Part shown: positions 16,540 through 25,245 of the stretch, piece by piece
Position numbering within the stretch: position 1 is the stretch's first letter
Layout: each line of letters opens with the position of its first letter
NCBI GenBank assembly: GCA_036488875.1
Contig: DASXGW010000007.1
Span: 62,001 to 126,000 of the forward strand
From: Candidatus Baltobacteraceae bacterium
Lineage (GTDB): Bacteria > Vulcanimicrobiota > Vulcanimicrobiia > Vulcanimicrobiales > Vulcanimicrobiaceae
DNA: 64,000 bases
Direction of reading: 5' to 3'
Notes under the pieces: model-generated
The model's input: only the letters and a program-made list of their open reading frames with translations
Told to the model about the DNA's origin: nothing
The model's database searches: none
Program-made: the position numbers and the translations under genes

Positions 16540-17669
16540 GCCGCTACTTCGGCGCGATGATACACGAAGCGGCCGCCGACCATCGTGCCGATGATCGAGT
16601 AATCCTTATCCCACAGCGAGAGGTCGGCGCGCATGCCGCGCGCGATGCGTCCCATCTCGCCGTCGTGCTTGATCAGCTTGGCCGGCGCTCCGGTAGCGGC
16701 GACGATCGCCTGCGCGAACGGAATCTGGGCGTAGGACATATAGTTGCGCAGCGCCTCGTCGATCTTGAGCGCGCTGCCGGCGATGGTGCCGTCGGACGCG
16801 CGCATCAAGCCGCCTTCGATGTGATAGCCGGGGTCGGCCGGCGGCATATTGTCGGTCGCGAGCACGATCCGGTCGCCGAGCGTGCGGTGCAAAATGTCGA
16901 TCATGACCGGCGAGACGTGCAGACCGTCACAAATCACTTGCACTAACGTGCGGCGGTCCTGAATGAAAGCCGCCAAAATCGAGGGATCGCGGTGATCGAG
17001 CGGCGGCATACCGTTGAACGCGTGCGTCAGCGAGCGGAATCCCAGGCCGACTGCCAGCATGCCTTCGCGATAGCGCGCGCTCGTGTGTCCGGCCGAGCAG
17101 ACGACGCCGTTTTCCAAGAAAACGCGCATTGCTTCGCCGGCGCCTTCGATCTCCGGCGCCATCGTCACGAGCAGGCACGCGCCCTTGCAGGCGTCGACCA
17201 TCTCTTGCGCGCGCTGCGCGCTCGCGTCGATCAGCCACTCGTTACGGTGGACGCGGCGAAACTTCGGATTGAGAAACGGTCCTTCGAAGTGGATGCCCAA
17301 ACAGCGCGCGCCGACGGGCGTGTCTTCTTCGAGCTGATTGGCCGCCTCGACGATCTCGGACGCGGCGTGGAGCATCGATTCCCAGGGCGCCGTCATGACG
17401 CTCGCCACGAATCCCGTCGCGCCGACGCGCGCGTATTCCGATGCCGCCGCCGTCACGGCATTGCCTTGATCGCGGTTGAACAGAAAATCCGCCGCGCCGT
17501 TGGTATGGACGTCGATCATTCCGGGTGCGATGCTGCTGCCGCCGGGTAGTGGATGGTCGGTCGGGCCGTCGGCCGGAAGGACCGCTGCGATGCGTCCTTC
17601 CTCAACGGCGATGCGCCCATAGGTCGACGTTCCGTCGCCGACCGCAATGAACGCGGGGCCGAGGATCAT
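16536..17669 (-). CDS. nagA: N-acetylglucosamine-6-phosphate deacetylase
   Basis: A 377-residue amidohydrolase that removes acetate from GlcNAc-6-phosphate, a step in amino sugar and cell-wall recycling. Landmarks: PGMIDVHTNG (first metal site), GIHFEGPF (metal Glu), SAGHTS, THAFNGMPPL and LATDNMPP, with the catalytic Asp in the last. I placed the start at ATG 17669 with a GAGGG box before it; the longer open frame to 17987 is a low-complexity antisense of the GTPase gene. It follows the dynamin-like gene by 13 bases. No nagB is nearby. Confidence 0.9.
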   Translation of the reverse strand: MILGPAFIAVGDGTSTYGRIAVEEGRIAAVLPADGPTDHPLPGGSSIAPGMIDVHTNGAADFLFNRDQGNAVTAAASEYARVGATGFVASVMTAPWESMLHAASEIVEAANQLEEDTPVGARCLGIHFEGPFLNPKFRRVHRNEWLIDASAQRAQEMVDACKGACLLVTMAPEIEGAGEAMRVFLENGVVCSAGHTSARYREGMLAVGLGFRSLTHAFNGMPPLDHRDPSILAAFIQDRRTLVQVICDGLHVSPVMIDILHRTLGDRIVLATDNMPPADPGYHIEGGLMRASDGTIAGSALKIDEALRNYMSYAQIPFAQAIVAATGAPAKLIKHDGEMGRIARGMRADLSLWDKDYSIIGTMVGGRFVYHRAEVAA

Positions 17670-17682
17670 ATCGCCCTCTTCG

Positions 17683-20346
17683 TCACCCCCCACTCCGTCG
17701 CCCCTTGCCGAAGAGGCGCGCGAGCAGGCTCGGCTCCTGCGAGCGCGCAGCCGGCTCGGGTGTATCGTGCGTGGGAGCGGGCGCCGCGCCCGCGCGCGCC
17801 CTCGCCAGGCGCTCGAGTCGCGCCATGTGTGCTTCGGCGTGCGATTCCAACGTCGAACGAAGCGCTTCGGTTTCATTCCACGGCGATGCGGCGCGCCGCG
17901 CTTCGCGCGCTGCAACGTAGTCGTTAGCGGAGATCGTAAAGACGCGTTCGGCCGGTATCGCTCGCGCTTTAAGGTACTCGGCCGCAAGCTCGACGACGTG
18001 GCGACGTTCCTTCGGCGATTCGTTGTCGGCGATCGTGTGTGCGAATAGCATCGGTTTTCCGAACGCAGCGACGCGATCGTACAGATCGAGCTCGCGGTCG
18101 GAGAGCTGGCGTGAGAAGAGACAAAGCACTTCGCTCGCGTGACCGGCTACCGCAACGTTCACGTCGTCGGCGTCGGGGTCGCCCGAGTCGAAGGCCGGCG
18201 CGTGTACGAGCACGAGCTGGCGCGGCAGATTCCACGGAACGAGAACCAGGACGGCGGTTTCCGCGGCGGCGGCAGATGCGTCTTCAAACGCAATTTCGCG
18301 CCACGTGCCGTCAGGATCGAGGCAATACGCCTGCTCGCGCTCTCCATAGCGAACGTGGATTGGAAAGCGAACGCTGCCGGCTTGGTCGTCGGTGAGCACG
18401 CGACGATTCGCAAACGCGTTGATGAGACTGCTCTTGCCGCGCCGCAGGCCGCCGAGCACGGCCACGCGCCAGCGTTCGGGCCGAAGGCCGCGATCGTACG
18501 AGGTGAGATCAAACGAGGGCTCGACGTGAGCGGCGCGCACCGTCTGCGAGCCCGGATCGGCGGGGGCGATCTCCGCTTCGCGCGCCATGAACGACCCCAC
18601 GACGCGCTCGGACTGTTCGAGCGCGGAGGCGATGGCGGTGCGACGGGCGCGCAGCTCGGCGTTTACGCGGTCGTGCTGCTGCGCTTCGCGGGCGCGCAGT
18701 GCGCGCTCGATACTGCCCAGGTCGGCGTCGCGTTTTTGGAGCGCGGCCCTGCCGATTGCGGCGGCCAGGTCCTCGTAGACGTGTCCCAGCCGCGCGCCGA
18801 CCGCGCCGGCGAACGCCTCGACTTCCGCCGCTAGCCGCGGAAAAATTTCGCTGCGTAAGTCGGCGGCGAGCTCGCGCTTCATGTAGCCGCCCGGCGGCCG
18901 CGAAGCAAATCGCGCCGCGACGCTTTGCACCAGCGCGATCGCAGGGCCGCCGATTGCTTCGAGCACGATCGTCGCGGCGACGGCATTGGCGACGTCGCCG
19001 CTCCACAAACTCGTGCCGCCCTGCGCGCCGAACGCGTGTGCCGCCGAATCCGGCAGCGACCACCGCAGCGGAAGAAGCTCCCGGGCGCGTGCGAGCGCTT
19101 CGGAAGCGTCGTCGGTTACCGCTGCCGCGGTTCGCTCGGCGAACTCGCCGGCGACGTCCGCGACGACCCGGTCGACGATGAGATGCAGCCGTTCGCGATC
19201 CCGCAGCTTAGCGACGTCCGTAACGTCGAAAACTTGCGCGAGCGCGCGCTCGAGCTCTTCGGCCAGCGCGCGCCCGCGCTCGACGAGCGCTTGGCGTTCG
19301 CGTGCGCCGCAGGACAACAGTTCTTCGCGAAACGAGCGCGCTTGCGCGTCGGCTCGCTGCAGCTGCGGTACGATCGCTTCGCGCCGCCCGGCCAAAGCCG
19401 CTGCGTCGAGGTCCAGCATCGTCAAATCGCGATCGATCGCGTCGGTTTCGTCGCTTGCCGCCGCCGTCGCGGCGTCGCCGGCCCGGCGCAGGCGCGCGCG
19501 TCCCGTACGCTTGATCAGCGAAGCGTCGAGCGCGTGGAGAAACCTGGGAAAGCGGCTGCGTTCGACGACGGCCTCGTCGGATGCCAGCGTTCCGTCGACG
19601 TAATCGCGTGCGGACAGCGCGTAGACGTAGGTGCCGGGAGCGTGCAGCGCCGCCAGGCGCGCGATGCGCTCGGACGCGTGCTCCCAAGCCGCGCCTCCGT
19701 CGGATTGCGCCTGCCTCCACAAATCGATCTTCGTCTGCACGATGAAGATCGTGTCGATATGCTGGCGGATGATGCCCAGAAACGAGGCGTCCCCTTCGCT
19801 AAACGGCTGCTGCGTGTCGATGAGATAGAGCACGGCGTCGGCCCCGGGCAAGAACTGCAAGGTCGCGCGGCGGTGCGCGGGGTTGATCGATGCCAGCCCC
19901 GGCGTATCGGCGACCACGAATCCGCGCTGGAGAAACGGCGATGCCGCTCTGACGAGCACGCGAACCGGCGCGTCGGTTTCGTTGGTCGTCACGAACTTGC
20001 CGAGCGAATCGATCGGAACGCGCTCGCTGCGGCCGTCTTCGTAAAACGCCGTCGCTTCGTCGGCGCCGCCGTACTCGAGCTCGGTAATCGTTGCGGTCGA
20101 CGGGTTGATGTCGGTCGCGAGGAGGCCGAACTTTCCAAGCAGCGCGTTGAGGAGAAACGATTTGCCGCTCGAGAACTCGCCGACGACGGCGAGAACGAAT
20201 TTTCCGCGCGCGAGTCGCGTACGGGCCGCCTGCAGCGAGGCCTTACGATCCTCGGAGAGGAGACCCTCTAATTCGAGCAAACGCGCGACGAGTTCGTCGC
20301 GCGTTTGCTCGTAACGCTGCATCGCATCTTCGTCAACTCTAGTCAC
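17683..20346 (-). CDS. tandem (two-headed) dynamin-like GTPase
   Basis: An 887-residue bacterial dynamin-like protein with two GTPase heads in one chain. Head 1 is complete: P-loop GEFSSGKS (56-63), DTPG (147-150) and TKID (205-208), followed by a long helical stalk (about 300-600) with a hydrophobic patch near 450-480 that could be the membrane paddle. Head 2 has a P-loop GGLRRGKS (632-639), but the switch II motif reads HAPAF instead of DxxG and the specificity motif TIAD instead of TKxD. So head 2 probably binds nucleotide poorly or not at all. Bacillus DynA has the same two-head plan. Likely role: membrane fusion or protection. GTG start, overlapping the phosphomutase end by eight bases. 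Confidence 0.87.
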   Translation of the reverse strand: MTRVDEDAMQRYEQTRDELVARLLELEGLLSEDRKASLQAARTRLARGKFVLAVVGEFSSGKSFLLNALLGKFGLLATDINPSTATITELEYGGADEATAFYEDGRSERVPIDSLGKFVTTNETDAPVRVLVRAASPFLQRGFVVADTPGLASINPAHRRATLQFLPGADAVLYLIDTQQPFSEGDASFLGIIRQHIDTIFIVQTKIDLWRQAQSDGGAAWEHASERIARLAALHAPGTYVYALSARDYVDGTLASDEAVVERSRFPRFLHALDASLIKRTGRARLRRAGDAATAAASDETDAIDRDLTMLDLDAAALAGRREAIVPQLQRADAQARSFREELLSCGARERQALVERGRALAEELERALAQVFDVTDVAKLRDRERLHLIVDRVVADVAGEFAERTAAAVTDDASEALARARELLPLRWSLPDSAAHAFGAQGGTSLWSGDVANAVAATIVLEAIGGPAIALVQSVAARFASRPPGGYMKRELAADLRSEIFPRLAAEVEAFAGAVGARLGHVYEDLAAAIGRAALQKRDADLGSIERALRAREAQQHDRVNAELRARRTAIASALEQSERVVGSFMAREAEIAPADPGSQTVRAAHVEPSFDLTSYDRGLRPERWRVAVLGGLRRGKSSLINAFANRRVLTDDQAGSVRFPIHVRYGEREQAYCLDPDGTWREIAFEDASAAAAETAVLVLVPWNLPRQLVLVHAPAFDSGDPDADDVNVAVAGHASEVLCLFSRQLSDRELDLYDRVAAFGKPMLFAHTIADNESPKERRHVVELAAEYLKARAIPAERVFTISANDYVAAREARRAASPWNETEALRSTLESHAEAHMARLERLARARAGAAPAPTHDTPEPAARSQEPSLLARLFGKGRRSGG

Positions 20347-21703
20347 GGATTAGGGCGAGTACTTCGTCGCGGTGTTTCTCCATGAGCGGTTTCGTATCGC
20401 CTTCGACGTTGAGGCGCAACAGCGGCTCGGTGTTCGACGGACGAATGTTCATCCACCAGTCGGGGTACCCGACGGTGATGCCGTCGAGGTGATCGATCTG
20501 CGCGTCCTTGTAGCGCTCCTCGATCTCGTGCAGCTTCGACGGGATGTCGCGAACCTTGCTATTGATCTCCCCCGACCGGAACCGGGTGTCGATCGGCGCG
20601 ATCACTTCGCTGACCGGCTTGTTCGCTTCGCTGAACAGCTCGAGGCACTGAAGCATCGCGATCATTCCCGAGTCGGCGTACCAATTGTCGCGGAAATAGA
20701 AATGGCCGCTGTGCTCGCCGCCAAAAATGATATCTTGCTCGCGCATGATCGCTTTGATGATCGAATGACCGACTTTCGAGCGGATAGGCTTTCCGCCGGC
20801 TCCTGCGATGAGCTCGGGAACGCTGCGGCTGCAGATGAGATTGTAGAGAATCTTTGCGCCGGGATGCTTCTTGAGGGTGTTGAGCGCCACGAGCGCGGTG
20901 ACGGTGCTGCCGTCGACCAGTTCCCCTTTCTCGTCGACGAGGAACATACGATCGGCGTCGCCGTCGAACGCCACGCCCAGATCGCAGCCGTGCCGCTTGA
21001 CGGCGGCTTGCAGGTCGACCATGTTCTCGGGTTCGATCGGACTGGCCGGATGGTTCGGAAAGCTTCCGTCGAGTTCGAAATAGAGTGGAATTACTTCGCA
21101 CGGCAGGCGCTTGAACACGTACGGAACCGTTTCGCCCGCCATGCCGTTGCCCGCGTCGATAGCGATCTTGAGCGGCTTGATTTTCGCGCGATCCACGAAC
21201 GACAGGCAGTGCTCCGCGAAATCTTCCAAAATGTTGCGGTGCGAGATCGTTCCGGGAGTCGCGGCTTTGGGCGGAAGGTTTCCGTCCACGAGCCGATCGC
21301 GAATTTCGGAAAGCCCGCTTTCGAGCGAAATCGCTTGCGCTTGCGAACGCGTGAACTTCATGCCGTTGTATTGCGCGGGATTGTGGGATGCCGTGATCAT
21401 GACGCCGCCGGCGAACGCGTGCTTTCCGACGGCGAAGTAGAGCGCGTCGGTCGATACCATGCCGATGTCGACGACGTCGGCCCCGGCTTCGGTCGCTCCG
21501 CGCGCAAACGCTTCGAACAAATTCTCACCGCTGGGACGCATGTCGCGTCCCACCGCGATCGTGGGCTTCGACGCGTTGGATGCGTTTACGAGCGGGACGA
21601 AACAGCGGCCGATACCGTACGCGACGTCGTCGTCGAATTCGGCCGGATAAATCCCGCGAACGTCGTAGGACTTGAAGATACCCGGGTCTACGTGCGCCTG
21701 CAT
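20339..21703 (-). CDS. manB: phosphomannomutase/phosphoglucomutase
   Basis: A 454-residue alpha-D-phosphohexomutase of the AlgC/ManB group. The phosphoserine loop is TASHNP, the metal loop DGDADR, the sugar-binding loop GGEHSGH and the phosphate-binding loop RPSNTEPLLRL; all four domains are present. It interconverts mannose-6-P/mannose-1-P and probably the glucose analogues, feeding nucleotide sugars for envelope polymers. ATG 21703 gives the usual N terminus just before FKSYDVRG. It is divergent from the phosphatase at 21744. Confidence 0.92.
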   Translation of the reverse strand: MQAHVDPGIFKSYDVRGIYPAEFDDDVAYGIGRCFVPLVNASNASKPTIAVGRDMRPSGENLFEAFARGATEAGADVVDIGMVSTDALYFAVGKHAFAGGVMITASHNPAQYNGMKFTRSQAQAISLESGLSEIRDRLVDGNLPPKAATPGTISHRNILEDFAEHCLSFVDRAKIKPLKIAIDAGNGMAGETVPYVFKRLPCEVIPLYFELDGSFPNHPASPIEPENMVDLQAAVKRHGCDLGVAFDGDADRMFLVDEKGELVDGSTVTALVALNTLKKHPGAKILYNLICSRSVPELIAGAGGKPIRSKVGHSIIKAIMREQDIIFGGEHSGHFYFRDNWYADSGMIAMLQCLELFSEANKPVSEVIAPIDTRFRSGEINSKVRDIPSKLHEIEERYKDAQIDHLDGITVGYPDWWMNIRPSNTEPLLRLNVEGDTKPLMEKHRDEVLALIRD

Positions 21704-21743
21704 AGCACGAGCCTGTTCGGAGGACCGTATCGTAAGACCTAGC

Positions 21744-23102
21744 GTGCCGCTAGCTCGCGTCACGGGTACGCTGCTGCTGACGGCGTTTCTGCTGCTCGCG
21801 CTGGCCTTCGCGGTCTTGGGCGCTTTTCAAACGCGCGAGTCTATGGTGCGAACCTTCGCGCGCCAGTCACAAATGCAGGCCGGCCAAACCGAGCTGGAAG
21901 AGATGCTGCGGCTGCAAGTCGACGAGGAGAATTCGCTGCGCGGCTACTCGCTCACGCACGATCCGTTCTACGTCGATCAATACACAGCCGCAGCCGGTGA
22001 GTTCGATAGCCGCGAAAGCCACCTACGGCAGACGTTTTCGTCGCAGGGTTTGATCACCGCGCAGCGTCTGGTCGATCAATACGCTCGGCTTCAGAAGCGG
22101 TGGCGCGACGCCGTCGCCAAACCCGTGCTCGCAAATCCCACCCGGCAACTCGCGGAGATCGACAAGCGCAATAAGTTTTTCAGCGATCAGGAAGCCGGCG
22201 TAGTACGCACGATTCGCGCCGAGCTGGCCGCCCAGAACGACGTTCTGGGACGCAGCACGCAAACCGAGCTGGACCGCAGCTCGTACGTTCGCGCCTTCTG
22301 GCTGCTGCTTTTTGGCCTGCTCGCCATTCTTTTTAACGCGTTTCGCTCGCGGCTCTATCGCGAACTGGAAGAAGAGCGCACGACGACCGAGATTCTCCAG
22401 CGCGCGTTTCGCAGCGAGACGCTTCCGATTCCGCATTGCGAGGTCGGCGGGGCGTACGTTTCGGCCAGCAGCCATTTGGCGGTCGGCGGCGACGTGTACG
22501 ACGTCTATCGCTTATCGAGCAATCTCGCGCTTCTCCTGATTGCCGACGTCAGCGGTAAGGGCATCGACGCCGCGGTGCTGACCGCGTTCATCAAGTTTAC
22601 GATTCGCGCGATCGCCCTTCGCCGCCGCGATCCGGCCGCGATCCTGAGCGAGTTCAACACGTCGTTTTCGCAGGCGGTCGAGAACCCGTATCTGTTCGTC
22701 TCGATGTGGCTCGGGATACTCGATACCGAAACGTTCGTGCTGCGTTACGCCAGCGCCGGGCACGATTCGGCGTTTATTCGTCGTTCCGGTAACGTGCAGC
22801 AGCTTGCGGTCACCGGTCCGATCCTCGGCGTCATGGAGGAGCCGTTCGAGTCGCGCCAGACCAACTTGGAACACGGCGATCTGCTCGTGCTGGCGACCGA
22901 CGGCTTGACCGAAGCGCGCACGCGCTCGGGCCAGCAGCTGCTCGACGCCGGCGCGATGGAGCTCATCGCAAAAGGAAGCGAGCACGCGCAAGAGCTGGCC
23001 GACGGGCTGATCGCAAGCGTCCGAGCGCTTAGTCGCAACCGGCTGCGCGACGATCTCGCGATCTTGGTCGTGCGTGCGCTGCGGGGAGAGCCCGATGCGT
23101 AA
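21744..23102 (+). CDS. CHASE3-SpoIIE membrane phosphatase
   Basis: A 452-residue PP2C-type serine phosphatase (RsbU/SpoIIE class). The N-terminal helix (about 5-27) and a second helix (about 180-200) frame an outward four-helix CHASE3-like sensor with the signature EENSLRGYSLTHDP. After a short coiled coil the SpoIIE domain has the metal motifs GGDVYDVY, ADVSGKG and ATDGLTEA and the last Asp in RLRDDLAIL. Its usual targets are phosphorylated STAS proteins, so the orphan STAS protein at 4344 is a possible but unproven partner. I used GTG 21744, which begins the protein right before the first membrane helix. Confidence 0.85.
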   Translation: MPLARVTGTLLLTAFLLLALAFAVLGAFQTRESMVRTFARQSQMQAGQTELEEMLRLQVDEENSLRGYSLTHDPFYVDQYTAAAGEFDSRESHLRQTFSSQGLITAQRLVDQYARLQKRWRDAVAKPVLANPTRQLAEIDKRNKFFSDQEAGVVRTIRAELAAQNDVLGRSTQTELDRSSYVRAFWLLLFGLLAILFNAFRSRLYRELEEERTTTEILQRAFRSETLPIPHCEVGGAYVSASSHLAVGGDVYDVYRLSSNLALLLIADVSGKGIDAAVLTAFIKFTIRAIALRRRDPAAILSEFNTSFSQAVENPYLFVSMWLGILDTETFVLRYASAGHDSAFIRRSGNVQQLAVTGPILGVMEEPFESRQTNLEHGDLLVLATDGLTEARTRSGQQLLDAGAMELIAKGSEHAQELADGLIASVRALSRNRLRDDLAILVVRALRGEPDA

Positions 23103-23505
23103 GCTCGCCCCGGCGCTGCTGACGTCGCTGCTCGCGTTTGCGTTCACCGGCGCGACGCACCAAACGCCCGTTCCGAACCCGCCTCCACCATGTACGCTGC
23201 ACCAGGGGGACCGGGTCGTTCTCTACGGATCGGGCGACGATCCCGACGTGCTCGCGTGGGATTCGCGCTTCCGCTTGCGCGCGTATCACGCGGCATCGTT
23301 CGACGAAGCCGAGCAGTTGCTACCGCACGCAGTCCTCGTCGCCGCGGGTACTCGCGCGCAGGTCGTAGCGTGCGTTGCGGGATTCGTTCCGTCTCACGCG
23401 TCGGAGACGCCCGAGGACGCCATCGGCATCATGATCTTGAACGGACCGCAAAAGGGAATCGGCAAGTGGGTGACCGATTCGGATACGCGCCTGCAGCGCC
23501 GTTAG
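23095..23505 (+). CDS. small exported protein of unknown function
   Basis: A 136-residue protein with a signal peptide (MRKLAPALLTSLLAFAF) and two Cys in the mature part. ATG 23095 has GGGGAGAG before it and overlaps the phosphatase gene by eight bases, so it is coupled to it and may work with the same sensor. The strand-like segments DRVVLYGSGDDPDVLAW and AVLVAAG do not match a family I know. Its stop shares TTAG with the btuD stop on the other strand. Confidence 0.6.
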   Translation: MRKLAPALLTSLLAFAFTGATHQTPVPNPPPPCTLHQGDRVVLYGSGDDPDVLAWDSRFRLRAYHAASFDEAEQLLPHAVLVAAGTRAQVVACVAGFVPSHASETPEDAIGIMILNGPQKGIGKWVTDSDTRLQRR

Positions 23506-24266
23506 CGCGCGAAGACGCGAAGGCTTCCGCCGGCGAGTCGCACCCGCTCCATCGTCACGCGATACGTCGCTTCGAGAACGTCGCTGCCCAGGACGCGATC
23601 CGGCGTGTCGAGCGCGGCGAGGCGTCCGTCGCCCAGCAGGGCGATGCGATCGGCGTACGCCGCCGCGTCGTTGACGTCGTGAATCGCGCAGACGATGGTC
23701 TTTCCCCCGCGCGCGAGCTCGCCGAGCAACGCGAGGATCTGATGCGAAACGCGCAGGTCGAGATGGCTCGTCGGTTCGTCGAGCAGCAGTACCGGCGTCG
23801 CTTGCGCTAAGCCCATTGCGATCCACACGCGTTGTCGCTCGCCGCTGCTCAACGTCGAGAAGAGCCGTTGCGCAAACGCGTCCATCGCAACCGCCGCGAG
23901 CGCTTCCCCTACGGCCGCGTCGTCGTCGGGCCGCTCGCGCCACTCCCACCAGCGGTGATGCGCGAAACGCCCGATGGCGATGACGTCGCGCACGCGCAGC
24001 GCGTCGAGCATTACGTCGTCGCTGGTGACGAATCCAACTCGCAGCGCGCGCTGTGCCGGCGTCAGCGTCCCGATCTCGCGGCCGTCGATAGCAATGCTTC
24101 CGGCCGACGCGAGGTGGAGTCCGGCGATCGCGCGCAGCAGCGTGGTTTTGCCGACGCCGTTGGGGCCGACCACCGCGAGCAGCTCGCCGGACGCGACATG
24201 AGCGTCGATGCCGTCGAGCAGTCTTCGTCCGCCGATGTCCAACGCGACGCCGTCGAGTGCGATCAT
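23502..24266 (-). CDS. btuD: corrinoid ABC transporter ATPase
   Basis: A 254-residue ABC ATPase of the FecE/BtuD class. Walker A is GPNGVGKTT, the signature is LSSGERQR, Walker B is VLLLDEPTSHLD and the switch His is in AIHD. The ATG at 24266 overlaps the permease stop (ATGA). Behind a cobalamin riboswitch and with btuB and btuC, vitamin B12 or another corrinoid is the likely cargo rather than iron-siderophore. Confidence 0.9.
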   Translation of the reverse strand: MIALDGVALDIGGRRLLDGIDAHVASGELLAVVGPNGVGKTTLLRAIAGLHLASAGSIAIDGREIGTLTPAQRALRVGFVTSDDVMLDALRVRDVIAIGRFAHHRWWEWRERPDDDAAVGEALAAVAMDAFAQRLFSTLSSGERQRVWIAMGLAQATPVLLLDEPTSHLDLRVSHQILALLGELARGGKTIVCAIHDVNDAAAYADRIALLGDGRLAALDTPDRVLGSDVLEATYRVTMERVRLAGGSLRVFAR

Positions 24267-25237
24267 TGCGCGCGTCCGCCGCGCAGATAGAGATAGAGAA
24301 ATGCGGGCACGCCGATGAATGCCAGCAGCACGCCGATGGGAAGCTCCGCCGGTGCGACGATCGAGCGGCAGACGGCATCGGCTATCATACACAGCGCCGC
24401 GCCGGCCAACGCGCACGCCGGTATCAAGACGCGCGCGTCGGAACCGACGAGGCGGCGCGCGACGTGCGGCACGAGCAGTCCAAGGAAACCCACCATGCCC
24501 GCGAGCACGACGCTGCTTGCCGCCAGCAGCGACGATCCAGCGAGGATCCCCCATTGCGCGCGATCGACGTCGACGCCGACGGTGCGCGCGCGCACGTCGC
24601 CGATGCGCAGCGCGTTGAGCGCCGGAATCGACCATATTGCGATCGCCGCACCGGCGGCAACGTACGGTCCCGTCGTCGCTAAATCGTGCCAGCCGCGTCC
24701 GGCCATCGTTCCCGCTAGCCACGCGACGATCGAAGCGGCGTAGTCGGTGGCTTGCGCGCGGACGATCGCCAAGGTAACGATCGCCGCGAAGAACATCGAG
24801 AGTGAAACGCCGCCTAGAATCAACCGGTTCGGATCGATGCCGCCGCCGCGACGTGCGAGCGCGGCGACCAGCAGCGCCGCGCCCAAGCCGGCGATGAAGC
24901 CAATCGCCGGTGTAAACGCGGGCGAAACGCCGGCAAGGATGGCGATTGCGACGGCCGCCGCCGCGCCCGCGCTGACGCCGGTAAGGTAAGGATCGACGAG
25001 GGGATTGCGCAGCATGCCTTGCAGCATCGCGCCGCACAGCGCCAGTGCCGCACCCACCACCGCCGCGATGCAGACGCGCGGCAGCCGGAGCTGCCAGACG
25101 ATCGTCGTCAAGGCGTCGTTCTCGTGCGGGTGCAGCAGCGCGCTGCCGATGTCATGCGGTGAGAGCGCCGTCCCGCCCACGAGCAAACTCGCCGCCGCCG
25201 CAACCACGGCGAGTACCGCAAGCAGTACGACGCGCAT
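24263..25237 (-). CDS. btuC: corrinoid ABC transporter permease
   Basis: A 324-residue permease of the FecCD/BtuC family with about ten membrane helices. Family landmarks are RLPRVCIAAVVGAALALCGA near the start, NPLVDPYLTGVSAGA, and the coupling segment GFLGLLVPHVARRLVG. It lies eight bases downstream of btuB and overlaps btuD by four bases. Two copies should pair with two BtuD and with the BtuF-like protein encoded at 29052. Confidence 0.9.
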   Translation of the reverse strand: MRVVLLAVLAVVAAAASLLVGGTALSPHDIGSALLHPHENDALTTIVWQLRLPRVCIAAVVGAALALCGAMLQGMLRNPLVDPYLTGVSAGAAAAVAIAILAGVSPAFTPAIGFIAGLGAALLVAALARRGGGIDPNRLILGGVSLSMFFAAIVTLAIVRAQATDYAASIVAWLAGTMAGRGWHDLATTGPYVAAGAAIAIWSIPALNALRIGDVRARTVGVDVDRAQWGILAGSSLLAASSVVLAGMVGFLGLLVPHVARRLVGSDARVLIPACALAGAALCMIADAVCRSIVAPAELPIGVLLAFIGVPAFLYLYLRGGRAQ

Positions 25238-25245
25238 TGGCAGCG

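Noticed and set aside
17670-17987. 106-residue N-terminal extension of NagA
   Set aside because: Arg-rich, lies in the GTPase gene, and the deacetylase fold starts at MILGPAF with its own ribosome site.
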